The notes: a model not told the origin generated them from the sequence alone. Positions 35,330 to 43,166 are shown, counted from the first letter of the stretch. The stretch is 64,000 nt of DNA from Sphingomonas endophytica (GCF_014199415.1 NZ_JACIJN010000002.1:124001-188000); one strand, 5' to 3'. Translations and numbers: made by a program.

Positions 35330-35432
35330 AAATGAATAAGGCCCGAAAGCATCACCGGGGGGGGGAGGGTGGATGCTTCCGGGCCTATGTCTTGGATAGC
35401 GAAAGCGGGGGGGCGTATAGTCGCTATCCGCA
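35330..35432 (-). ncRNA. Candidate EcfG-dependent sRNA with two C-rich hairpin loops (GsrN-like)
   Basis: A minus-strand transcript is predicted from a perfect EcfG promoter (start near 35432). Hairpin 1 (35429-35394) has a perfect 9-bp stem GGATAGCGA/TCGCTATCC and an 18-nt loop containing seven consecutive C. Hairpin 2 (35385-35340) has a 14-bp stem (one G-U) extended by three pairs beyond a bulge, closing an 11-nt loop CUCCCCCCCCC, followed by UUAUUCAUUU as terminator tail. There is no open reading frame. C-rich, Shine-Dalgarno-binding loops and stress-sigma control are hallmarks of the GsrN RNA of Caulobacter, but I can claim only similarity of design. The same DNA on the plus strand has 9-G and 7-G runs. 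Confidence 0.65.
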
Positions 35433-35438
35433 CAGGAG

Positions 35439-35463
35439 AACGACGACCGACCTGCGGGGTTCC
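35439..35463 (-). promoter_or_regulatory. EcfG-type promoter of the candidate sRNA, GGAAC-N16-CGTT
   Basis: Minus-strand GGAAC (35463-35459), a 16-nt spacer, and CGTT (35442-35439) match the consensus exactly. It lies 36 bp beyond the phyP stop codon, so phyP transcripts may read into the sRNA as well. Confidence 0.72.
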
Positions 35464-35498
35464 GCCCCGAAGCCGCAATTGGATAAAAATTTGCAGCG

Positions 35499-37091
35499 TT
35501 ATTCGCGACCTGTGACCGCGATGGCGATTTCATAGGCGCCAGTGAGCGGATCGTGCTGCAAGGTCGAGCGCAATTGTCGCGTCAGCCCCTCGATCACCCG
35601 GCCGTAGCGGTGCTGCAGCCCCTCGCGGAGATGATCGGTGTCGACCAGCGCGTGCGAGGACAGGCGCAGCAGCGCGCGCTGTGGATCGTCGAGCGGCTTG
35701 AGCGTGATCCGTACCTGCGTTTCGCTGACGCACGTCATCGCCAGCTCGACCAGTTCGGTGACGAGAAAGGCGACGGCGACCGCGACGTCCTGCGTGACGT
35801 AATAGGTGTCGATGTCGAGCACGATCCCGACGCGCGTGCCCTCGGGCGCGGTGGCGCGGATGCTCGACGCCAGTTCGCCCAAGACCGCGCGCAGCCCGAC
35901 GCCGCGATTTTCTTCCATCTCGGCATAATGGTAGCGGTGGACGACCGCGAGCGCGTCGACGCGCCGCTGGATCGAGGCATAGGCCTGCGTCGCCTCGACA
36001 CTACGCGCCCCGCGGGCGTGAAAGTTGATGAGGCTGGAGATGACCTGGAGGTTGTTCTTGACGCGGTGATGGACCTCGCGGGTCAATTTGGTCTGGCGCA
36101 TCAGGCCGTCGGCCAGTCCGGCCTCGTGGATCGCGACCGTGCGGCTGAGCGCGCGGAAGGTGTCGCCGAGGTCGCGGATCTCCTGCGCGGGCAACGCGCG
36201 GAGCATCGCCGGGTCGGGCTGGTCGCCCGGCGCATAGGCCGCGATGCTGCCGCGCAGCGCGCGGAGCGGCGCGATCAGCAGGCGATCGACGACGAACCAG
36301 CTGATCGCCGCCGCCGCCGCCCACATCAGCAGCGGAAAGGTCAGCGCGATCAGCAGCGGCGACCCGATCGGCGCGCTGCGCACCTGCATTTCGAGCGCGA
36401 GCCCGGCGATGCCGAGATCGCTGCGGATCGTCTCGCGCCGCTCCAGCGCGCTTTCACGCACCAGCGGATCAAGCTCGAGCCGCTCGTCGCCCAGCGCCAG
36501 CGAGAGACCGTAATCGGGCGCGAAGCCGCTCGGCTGGCTGATCTGCGCGAGGAACGGCGCGGGGAAATAGGCGGCGGCGGTGAGCCCGTCATTGCGTCCG
36601 GCAAAGCGAAGCATCACGCCGCGCTTCTCGACGATCCGCGCGCTGACCGCATCGGTCGCCGACTGGCGTGCGAAGGCGGCGGCGCCGGGGAAGGGCTCGC
36701 CGCAAATCGCGCGGCCGCGGCGGTCGAGGATGACGAAGCCGGTGCCGGCGGCGGATTGCTGGGCGAAGACACCCTGCGCGCGGGCGCAGCTCGGCGCATC
36801 GCCGCGATCGGCGGTGAGCGCGTCGACCGCGACGCGCAGCGCGGTCATGTCGCCGACCAGCTCGATCGCGATCGCGCGGCTCGATTCGGAGGCGGCGACG
36901 CGCAGGTGCGAACGCAATTCGGTGTCGGCGATCTGGGTGACTCGCAACGTGGCGAAGATCGCGATCAGCGCAAGCGGGAGCAGCGCGATGCTGAGGATCA
37001 GGAACAGCTTGGCCCCGGTCGGCCAGCGCGACACCATGTCCAGACGCCCCGCGGCGGGCCGGGGGGCGTCAGCCGCTGGAGGGGTGGTCAC
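35499..37091 (-). CDS. phyP: PhyP/PhyK-type HisKA_2 sensor kinase with degenerate ATPase domain
   Basis: A 530-residue membrane sensor. TM1 lies at about 28-50, an extracytoplasmic sensor region at about 51-245, TM2 at about 247-270, then a HAMP-like linker, a HisKA_2 dimerisation domain with the phospho-acceptor region REVHHRVKNNLQVISSLINF, and a C-terminal ATPase-like domain. The expected N-box (ELxxNAxKH) reads ELVELAMTC, and no DxGxG box is recognisable, so ATP binding and autophosphorylation are doubtful. This fits PhyP of Sphingomonas, a negative regulator that removes phosphate from PhyR. It follows nepR by 6 bp in one operon. The symbol rests on context. Confidence 0.8.
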   Translation of the reverse strand: MTTPPAADAPRPAAGRLDMVSRWPTGAKLFLILSIALLPLALIAIFATLRVTQIADTELRSHLRVAASESSRAIAIELVGDMTALRVAVDALTADRGDAPSCARAQGVFAQQSAAGTGFVILDRRGRAICGEPFPGAAAFARQSATDAVSARIVEKRGVMLRFAGRNDGLTAAAYFPAPFLAQISQPSGFAPDYGLSLALGDERLELDPLVRESALERRETIRSDLGIAGLALEMQVRSAPIGSPLLIALTFPLLMWAAAAAISWFVVDRLLIAPLRALRGSIAAYAPGDQPDPAMLRALPAQEIRDLGDTFRALSRTVAIHEAGLADGLMRQTKLTREVHHRVKNNLQVISSLINFHARGARSVEATQAYASIQRRVDALAVVHRYHYAEMEENRGVGLRAVLGELASSIRATAPEGTRVGIVLDIDTYYVTQDVAVAVAFLVTELVELAMTCVSETQVRITLKPLDDPQRALLRLSSHALVDTDHLREGLQHRYGRVIEGLTRQLRSTLQHDPLTGAYEIAIAVTGRE

Positions 37092-37097
37092 GTCGCG

Positions 37098-37256
37098 TTA
37101 GTCTAGCTTGCCGAGCAGTGACAGCAGGTCGTCCGGCACCGCTTCCTCCACGGTCTTCTGATAGACGGAGCGCAACGCCGATCCCATGTCGCGGTTCTTC
37201 GATTGGGCCGCGGTGCCCTTTTTCGGCTGTTCAGGCGCTTCCTTATCCGACGTCAA
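37098..37256 (-). CDS. nepR: Anti-sigma factor NepR
   Basis: Binds EcfG in unstressed cells; phosphorylated PhyR displaces it. The 52-residue protein ends with the NepR core DMGSALRSVYQKTVEEAVPDDLLSLLGKLD (two helices). No ATG lies near the core. A TTG at 37256, preceded by TTAGGGGG at 6 nt spacing, gives MTSDKEAPEQ as N terminus, a normal length. The upstream in-frame ORF to 37523 has no family similarity. phyP follows 6 bp downstream. Confidence 0.85.
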   Translation of the reverse strand: MTSDKEAPEQPKKGTAAQSKNRDMGSALRSVYQKTVEEAVPDDLLSLLGKLD

Positions 37257-37375
37257 CGTAAACCCCCTAAGACCGTCCGACGTTGGCACCGCTGCCGGGC
37301 CAACACGGCACCGCAGGACGTTCGTCGGACGAACGCCCCAGCCGGACAAGCGCGTAATGCACGTATGGGCGATGA

Positions 37376-37400
37376 AACCAAATCGGGGGTCGTTGGTTCC
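37376..37400 (-). promoter_or_regulatory. Probable EcfG-type promoter of nepR-phyP, GGAAC-N16-GGTT
   Basis: Minus-strand GGAAC (37400-37396), a 16-nt spacer, and GGTT (37379-37376), one base off CGTT. It gives a leader of about 110 nt before the nepR TTG. Autoregulation of nepR operons by EcfG is known in related bacteria. Confidence 0.55.
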
Positions 37401-37521
37401 ATGCCGGTGCGACGAAAATCGCCGGTCGGGGGGTATCATCTGCGACCTGTCATGACGTGCACGCATATTTGGGTATCGGCGGTGCCGGCCGGAGCCGCGC
37501 CGCAGGGAGGGTTTTCTACAC

Positions 37522-38316
37522 ATGTCGCTCGGACAACAACTCGCGCCGCACCTTCCGTTCCTGCGCCGCTATGGTCGCGCGCTGACGGGCAGCCAGGCGC
37601 AGGGCGACCGGTACGTGCGCGCCACGCTGGAAGCGATCGTGGCCGCGCCGGAGGAATTTCCGCGTGACGTCGATCCGCGGCTGGGGCTGTATCGTACCTT
37701 TCAGGCGATCTGGAACTCGGCCAATTTCGACGAGACCGCCGATGAAATGCCGGCCGAGGACCAAGAGGCAGTGGCGCGCGCGCGGCTGTCGCGGATGACG
37801 CCGCTGTCGCGGCAGGCGCTGCTGCTGACCGCGATGGAAGGCTTTACCCCCGAGGATGCCGCCTATCTGATCGAGGTCGATGCCGCCGAGGTCGACGCGC
37901 TGGTCGCCGAGGCGCTGGCCGAGATCGAGAAGCAGACGCGCGCGCGAGTCCTGATCATCGAGGACGAGCCGATCATCGCGATGGATATCGAGTCGATCGT
38001 CCGCGACCTGGGTCATGAAGTGACCGGCGTCGCGGTGACGCGCGACGAGGCGGTGGCGCTGGCGATGGAGGATCGCCCGGGGCTGGTGCTTGCCGATATC
38101 CAGCTCGCCGATGACAGCTCGGGGATCGACGCGGTCAAGGACATCCTCGCCGAATTCAACGTGCCCGTGATCTTCATCACCGCCTTCCCGGAGCGGTTGC
38201 TGACCGGCGAGCGGCCCGAGCCGACCTTCCTCATCACCAAGCCGTTCCAGCGGTCGACGGTGAAGGCGGCGATCAGCCAGGCGTTGTTCTTCGACGAGAG
38301 CACGGTTCCGGCCTGA
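37522..38316 (+). CDS. phyR: General stress response regulator PhyR
   Basis: Anti-anti-sigma factor with an EcfG-like N-terminal domain (about 1-135; LRRYGRALTGSQAQGDRYVR, LLTAMEGFTPEDAAYLI) fused to a C-terminal receiver domain (about 140-264). The receiver has VLIIEDEPIIAMDIE, the phospho-acceptor Asp in VLADIQL and the Lys in ITKPFQ. On phosphorylation PhyR sequesters NepR. The ATG at 37522 has GGGAGGG 10 nt upstream. It diverges from nepR-phyP across 265 bp. Confidence 0.97.
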   Translation: MSLGQQLAPHLPFLRRYGRALTGSQAQGDRYVRATLEAIVAAPEEFPRDVDPRLGLYRTFQAIWNSANFDETADEMPAEDQEAVARARLSRMTPLSRQALLLTAMEGFTPEDAAYLIEVDAAEVDALVAEALAEIEKQTRARVLIIEDEPIIAMDIESIVRDLGHEVTGVAVTRDEAVALAMEDRPGLVLADIQLADDSSGIDAVKDILAEFNVPVIFITAFPERLLTGERPEPTFLITKPFQRSTVKAAISQALFFDESTVPA

Positions 38317-38351
38317 TCGCCGGCGCTGCCATTCGATCCGGCCGGGGTGGC

Positions 38352-38374
38352 GGGTCCGTATTCGGTACGGACCC
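38352..38374 (+). other. Perfect hairpin between phyR and the small membrane protein gene
   Basis: GGGTCCGTA-ttcgg-TACGGACCC is a 9-bp stem with a five-base loop, 36 bp past the phyR stop and followed by AAAACGG. With no T-run it may be a processing or attenuation structure. Confidence 0.55.
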
Positions 38375-38402
38375 AAAACGGTTCTAAGGGGTTACATCGC
38401 TT

Positions 38403-38540
38403 ATGGCAGACGAAAACGAGCGCATTCACCTCGAAACCGACGAGGCGCGGGCGGGCAGCACGCCGGGCATGACGCGATATATATTGGTGGCGTCGCTGCT
38501 GCTGATCATCGCGATCTTCGCGGCCATTCTGCTGTCCTGA
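38403..38540 (+). CDS. Small single-span membrane protein of the stress locus
   Basis: A 45-residue protein: an acidic cytoplasmic N-terminal half (MADENERIHLETDEARAGST) and one hydrophobic helix (YILVASLLLIIAIFAAILLS) reaching the C terminus. The ATG is preceded by TAAGGGG at a slightly long spacing. It sits 87 bp after phyR and 103 bp before ecfG on the same strand, so it probably shares their transcript. I do not recognise the family. Confidence 0.7.
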   Translation: MADENERIHLETDEARAGSTPGMTRYILVASLLLIIAIFAAILLS

Positions 38541-38643
38541 CGCACGGATGTTGACCGACGGACTGGCCAAGCGGCCAGACGCTACCTATCTTGACGGCTC
38601 GGACGTGCGCCAGACGGGCGCCGGTCCAGCACAACGGAGCGGC

Positions 38644-39291
38644 ATGACCCAATCCAATACGCTCGCAGACGACGCGCCCGACACGGCGCCGGTCGAGCAC
38701 GTCGCGCTCTCCGACCCGGAGTTCAAGAAGCAGCTGGCGCTGGTGATTCCGCACCTGCGCGCCTTCGGGCGGTCGTTGTCGGGCAATCGCGATCTGGCCG
38801 ACGATCTGGTGCAGGAGACGTTGCTGAAGGCATGGGCGGCGCGCAAACGCTTCCAGGCCGGCACCAACATGCGCGCCTGGACTTTCATCATCCTGCGCAA
38901 CCTGTTCCTGAGCCAGATGCGCCGTGCGCGTTTCAAGGGCGAGTGGGACGATCTGGTCGCCGATCGCGTGCTCGCCGCACCGGCCAGCCAGGACAAGCAC
39001 GTCGAGCTGGCGGACATGCAGCGCGCGCTGATGCACCTGCCGCAGCCGCAGCGCGAGGCGCTGATCCTAGTCGGCGCGGGCGGGTTCGCTTACGAGGAAG
39101 CGGCCGAGATCTGCGGTGTCGCGGTCGGCACGATCAAGAGCCGCGTGGCGCGAGGGCGCGTGGCGCTCGAGGCGTTGATGGCGGGAAGCGCGCTGTCCTC
39201 GCGGCGCGATCACGAAGTCGATAGCGAGCGATCGACGCTCGACTCGATCATGAGCGAAGTCGACGAACTCAGCCGCGATCGCGACGCGTAG
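38644..39291 (+). CDS. ecfG: ECF sigma factor EcfG
   Basis: The general stress sigma factor recognising GGAAC-N16/17-CGTT. The start at 38644 gives 215 residues: sigma2 region (RAFGRSLSGNRDLADDLVQE, RAWTFIILRNLFLSQMRRAR) and sigma4 region (LPQPQREALILVGAGGFAYE, AEICGVAVGTIKSRVARGR). The gene ends in an acidic tail. Longer in-frame starts to 38548 lack similarity. Its own upstream region shows no clear EcfG site. Confidence 0.95.
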   Translation: MTQSNTLADDAPDTAPVEHVALSDPEFKKQLALVIPHLRAFGRSLSGNRDLADDLVQETLLKAWAARKRFQAGTNMRAWTFIILRNLFLSQMRRARFKGEWDDLVADRVLAAPASQDKHVELADMQRALMHLPQPQREALILVGAGGFAYEEAAEICGVAVGTIKSRVARGRVALEALMAGSALSSRRDHEVDSERSTLDSIMSEVDELSRDRDA

Positions 39292-39313
39292 GTAACGGTC
39301 CCGTTCCTCGAAC

Positions 39314-39341
39314 GTCATCCCGGATCAAGTCCAGGGTGACG
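39314..39341. repeat. Half copy of REP-like family B
   Basis: A single arm, CGTCATCCCGGATCAAGTCC followed by AGGGTGACGGG, without its partner arm. It lies between ecfG and the convergent small gene. Confidence 0.6.
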
Positions 39342-39355
39342 GGTTCGGCGGATAA

Positions 39356-39535
39356 TCAGTTTCGAAAGCGTACCCGCCGCAACTGGTCGAGGCACGCCTC
39401 CATCTCGCACGGCAACTTTGTCTCCTTGCGGAACGCCGCGCGCAACGGCGTGGCCAGCGCATCCGCGGCGTGCGGATCGCGCACCACATAGGCGCCGTGC
39501 GGCGGCATACCGTCAGAGGAGGCTTCATGAACCAT
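39356..39535 (-). CDS. Small protein with NepR-like C-terminal half
   Basis: A 59-residue protein starting MVHEASSDGMPPHGAYVVRD at 39535. Its C-terminal half, LRAAFRKETKLPCEMEACLD plus QLRRVRF, aligns with the NepR core (LRSVYQKTVEEAVPDDLLSL) when two residues are gapped: the LR-x-x-aromatic start, a V/LP turn and a hydrophobic second helix. It lies convergent to ecfG, 64 bp away. It may be a second, diverged NepR. The ribosome binding site is weak. The assignment is by eye and tentative. Confidence 0.55.
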   Translation of the reverse strand: MVHEASSDGMPPHGAYVVRDPHAADALATPLRAAFRKETKLPCEMEACLDQLRRVRFRN

Positions 39536-39574
39536 GGTGTGGCAACGCCGGTTTTGCGCTAAGGTTGCGGGCGT

Positions 39575-42220
39575 ATGACAGATGCTGTCACCGAGGCGCG
39601 GGCGCGCGCCGCACGCTTTGCGCCGTTTCTGGACGGGTTGATCGCGCGAGAGGCGGTAACGGCCGCCGCACTCGCGGCGGAAGCGCTGCCCGTCGGCAAG
39701 CGGCTGCGGCTGGAACGGCGCGAACTGGCGTTGCGGGTCGCCGAAGGCGATCTGGCCGGGAGGCTGGATCTGACCGGCGTCACCGCGGCGCTGACCGACT
39801 TCGCGGATTCGGCGCTCGACCGCGCGATCACGGCTGCGATCGCCGAGCGGACTCCCGAGGCGACACCTCAAGGCTTTGTCGCGATCGCGCTCGGCAAACA
39901 GGGAAGTCGCGAACTCAATTATTCGTCGGATATCGATCCGATCCTGCTCTATGATCCGCGCACGCTGCCGCATCGCGCGCGCGAGGACGTCGCCGATGCG
40001 GCAGTGCGGATCGGGCGGCGCGTGCTCGAGTTGCTGCAGGCGCGCGATGCCGACGGTTACGTGCTGCGCGTCGACCTACGGCTGCGGCCGTCGCCCGAGG
40101 CGACGCCGATCGTCATCCCGATCGACGCGGCCATCGCTTATTATGAGTCGCAGGCATTGCCGTGGGAGCGCGCCGCCTTCATCCGCGCGCGGGTGGCGGC
40201 GGGCGACCGCGCGCTCGGCCAGCGGTTCCTCGACACGATCCGCCCGTTCATCTGGCGGCGGAGCCTCGACTTCGGCGCGGTCGGCGAGATCCTCGACATC
40301 ACCCGGCGCATCCGCGACCATCATGCGCAGGGGCAGGCGTTCGGCCCCGGCTATGACCTGAAGCGCGGCCGCGGTGGCATCCGCGAGATCGAGTTCTTCG
40401 CGCAGATCCACCAGTTGATCCACGGCGGCCGCGACGCGACGCTCCGCGCGCCCGCCACCCGCGATGCGCTGGCGGCGCTGGCCGCGGCGGGTCGGATCGA
40501 CCCCGAGGATGCGCACGCGCTGACGGCGGCCTATACGCTGCTTCGCACGATCGAGCATCGCATCCAGATGATCGACGACCGGCAGACCCATGCGCTGCCG
40601 ACCGGCGAGGGGCTCGACCGGGTCGCGCGGCTGCACGGACTGACGGATGGCGCGGCGTTGCTCGACCTGCTCCGTCCGCATGTCGAGCGGGTCGCGGCGA
40701 CCTTCGACCGGCTCGCGCCCGCGCCGACCGCCGCGGTGCCGCACGAGGCGGGGCGGCTGGCCGACTATCTCGCCGCTGCCGGGTTCGCCGAGACCGACGA
40801 TGCCGCCCGCCGGATCGTCGCGTGGCGCGAGGCGCGCTACCCGGCGCTGCGCAGCGGCGCGGCACAAAGCGCGCTCGAAGCGGTGCTCCCCGGACTGGTC
40901 GAGGCGTTGGCGCAGGCGCCGGTGCCGTTGCTGGCGCTCAATCGGCTCGACCGGTTGCTCGAGCGGTTACCGAGCGCGATCAATATCTTCCGCTTGCTGG
41001 AGGCGCGGCCGGCACTCGCCACGCTGCTCGCCGAGATCCTCAGCCACGCGCCGACGCTGGCCGAGGCGCTGGCGCGGCGCCCCGACCTGCTCGACGGGTT
41101 GATCGACGCGAGTGCGTTCGATCCGGTCGGCGACGTGCCGACGTTGATGGCGCAGATGCGCGCGACCGAGCCGGGTGCGGACTATCAGGCGGTGCTCGAT
41201 CATGTGCGGCGCGTCGTCGGCGACCGGCAGTTCGCGCTGGGCGCGCAGATCGTCGCCGGGCGTGCCGATCCGCTGGAGGTCGCCGCCGGCTATGCGCGGG
41301 TGGCCGAGGCGGCGGTGGCGGTGCTGACCGCCGCGACAATCGCGCCGTTCGAGGAAGCGCATGGCCGCGTGCCGGGCGGCGAGCTGGTGATCCTCGCGCT
41401 CGGGCGGCTCGGCGGCGCGGCGCTGACCCACGCGTCCGACCTCGACCTGATCTATCTGTTCACCGGCGACTTCACCGCCGATTCGGATGGCGCCAAGCCG
41501 TTGGGGGCGACGCTCTATTTCACGCGGCTGGCGCAGCGCGTGACCGCGGCGCTGTCGGTACCGACCGCGGCGGGGCCGCTTTATCAGGTCGATACGCGGC
41601 TGCGGCCCTCCGGTACGCAGGGACCGCTGGTGGTGAGCGTCGACTCGTTCGCGCGGTACCAGCGCGAGGAGGCGTGGACGTGGGAGCATATGGCGCTGAC
41701 CCGCGCGCGCGCGATCTATGGCAGCCCGGCGGCGCGCGGCGCGGTCGAGGCGATCGTCGCGCGGGTGCTGGGCGGCGAGCGGGCCAAACACGATATTGCC
41801 GGCGACGCCGCGGCGATGCGCGCCGAGATGGCGCAGCACAAGCCGCCGCAAGGGCCGCTCGACGCCAAGCTGCTGCCCGGCGGGCTGGTCGATCTGGAGT
41901 TTGCGGTCCATGTCGCGCAACTGACGCGCCGCATCGCCTTCACCCCCGAACTCGGCAAGGCGATCGATGCATTGATCGCTGCCGGGGTGTTCGCCCCAGC
42001 GCTGCGCCCGTCTTATGACCTGCTCGGCCGTCTGCTCGTCACCGTCCGGCTGATCGCGCCCGATGCGCAGGAGCCTGCCGCGGCGGTGACGCGCGCGCTG
42101 ATCGCGCGCGCGGTGATGCTACCGGACTGGGAGACGGTGCTTGCCACGCTGGCCACGGTGCGCGAGAGCGTCGCGGCAAGCTGGCAGGAGAGCATCGCAT
42201 GGACACCCTCCCGGACGTGA
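39575..42220 (+). CDS. glnE: Bifunctional glutamine synthetase adenylyltransferase/deadenylase
   Basis: Adenylylates and deadenylylates glutamine synthetase in response to PII and glutamine. The 881-residue protein carries two nucleotidyltransferase domains: the N-terminal deadenylase with ALGKQGSRELNYSSDIDPIL (about 106-125) and the C-terminal adenylylase with ALGRLGGAALTHASDLDLIY (about 607-626). Each has a GS/GG...DxD metal motif. Slightly shorter than E. coli GlnE (946). The 3' end overlaps bcp by 22 bp. Confidence 0.95.
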   Translation: MTDAVTEARARAARFAPFLDGLIAREAVTAAALAAEALPVGKRLRLERRELALRVAEGDLAGRLDLTGVTAALTDFADSALDRAITAAIAERTPEATPQGFVAIALGKQGSRELNYSSDIDPILLYDPRTLPHRAREDVADAAVRIGRRVLELLQARDADGYVLRVDLRLRPSPEATPIVIPIDAAIAYYESQALPWERAAFIRARVAAGDRALGQRFLDTIRPFIWRRSLDFGAVGEILDITRRIRDHHAQGQAFGPGYDLKRGRGGIREIEFFAQIHQLIHGGRDATLRAPATRDALAALAAAGRIDPEDAHALTAAYTLLRTIEHRIQMIDDRQTHALPTGEGLDRVARLHGLTDGAALLDLLRPHVERVAATFDRLAPAPTAAVPHEAGRLADYLAAAGFAETDDAARRIVAWREARYPALRSGAAQSALEAVLPGLVEALAQAPVPLLALNRLDRLLERLPSAINIFRLLEARPALATLLAEILSHAPTLAEALARRPDLLDGLIDASAFDPVGDVPTLMAQMRATEPGADYQAVLDHVRRVVGDRQFALGAQIVAGRADPLEVAAGYARVAEAAVAVLTAATIAPFEEAHGRVPGGELVILALGRLGGAALTHASDLDLIYLFTGDFTADSDGAKPLGATLYFTRLAQRVTAALSVPTAAGPLYQVDTRLRPSGTQGPLVVSVDSFARYQREEAWTWEHMALTRARAIYGSPAARGAVEAIVARVLGGERAKHDIAGDAAAMRAEMAQHKPPQGPLDAKLLPGGLVDLEFAVHVAQLTRRIAFTPELGKAIDALIAAGVFAPALRPSYDLLGRLLVTVRLIAPDAQEPAAAVTRALIARAVMLPDWETVLATLATVRESVAASWQESIAWTPSRT

Positions 42221-42645
42221 CCGCGACCGGCGCCGATGGTGCGCCGGTGCGGCTGCACGATCTGCCGCGCCCGCTGGTCGTCTATTTCTACCCGAAGGAC
42301 GACACGCCGGGCTGCACGCGCGAGGCGCAGGACTTTTCGGCCTTGTCCGACGACTTCGCCGCCGCGGGCGTCGGCGTGCTGGGCGTGTCGCGCGACACGG
42401 TCGCGAAACACGCCAGGTTCCGCGACAAACATGCGCTGACCGTCGCGCTGGCCAGCGACCTCGACGGCAGTGTCACCGAGGCGTTCGGTGTCTGGGGCGA
42501 GAAGCAACTCTACGGCAAGACGTACATGGGGATCGACCGCGCGACGTTCCTGTTCGATCGCGAGGCCAAGCTCGTTCACGTGTGGCGCAAGGTGAAGGTG
42601 CCGGGGCATGCGGCGGCAGTGCTCGACGCCGCGAAGGCGCTGTAG
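42199..42645 (+). CDS. bcp: Peroxiredoxin, BCP/PrxQ type
   Basis: Thioredoxin-dependent thiol peroxidase. The 148-residue protein has YFYPKDDTPGCTREAQDFSA with the peroxidatic Cys at residue 39. No second Cys is present anywhere in the chain, so this is a 1-Cys variant and must be reduced intermolecularly, unlike E. coli BCP with its Cys five residues later. It overlaps the end of glnE, so the two are co-transcribed. Confidence 0.94.
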   Translation: MDTLPDVTATGADGAPVRLHDLPRPLVVYFYPKDDTPGCTREAQDFSALSDDFAAAGVGVLGVSRDTVAKHARFRDKHALTVALASDLDGSVTEAFGVWGEKQLYGKTYMGIDRATFLFDREAKLVHVWRKVKVPGHAAAVLDAAKAL

Positions 42646-43166
42646 AGCCAGCCGACATTCGCGGGATGACGTCGGCTCGCCGCCGTTGCATTCCGTCTCA
42701 TTTCCTCCTTATCGCTCCGGACTTGAGCCGGGGCCCCGCTTCTTTTCGGCAAGCGCGGCGAAAGGCGGGGTGCCGGATCAGGTCCGGGATGACGAAGGAT
42801 GTTGGTGGGTTGCAGGTGCCGTCCCGTACAATAGTCAATCTACGATCACCGAGCACCCGTCTTTTCTGCGACCCCGAACGTGATCCGGAGCGACGAACGG
42901 GACGGGTATTCGGCGCGAAGCGCCGACAACAATCCCGACGACCCGGACGTCGACCGCCCCGCGAGCGGCCGAACTGCCGCTTCTTACAACGGCTCGGCGC
43001 AGGACTCCGGCGCTTGGACGCGCCCGGCGGCTGACGCTATTGCGTGATTAACCTTCTGCCGCGCACAAACCTTTGCGTTCGCTGCAGCGGTTCTTTCGCG
43101 GGCGGACACGGAAAAAGGGGAAGACCGGCGCGTGCCGCACCGGTCGCAGTCTTGATCTGGGGTTCG
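42646..43166. other. Intergenic region with one repeat
   Basis: A family B repeat fills 42711-42798. The rest (42800-43166) is GC-rich, with several short inverted repeats, and shows no convincing ORF; the promoter of the following peptidase gene is presumably near its end, but no clear sigma70 site stands out. Confidence 0.6.
42711..42798. repeat. REP-like inverted repeat, family B (copy 5)
   Basis: Arms CGCTCCGGACTTGAGCCGGG and GTGCCGGATCAGGTCCGGGA with an inner CGCTTCTTTTCG section. More diverged than the other copies. Confidence 0.8.

Noticed and set aside
35340..35429. G-quadruplex element on the plus strand as the main function
   Set aside because: The 9-G and 7-G runs are real, but they form the loops of two long perfect stems behind a consensus promoter on the opposite strand, so an RNA explains more of the sequence.
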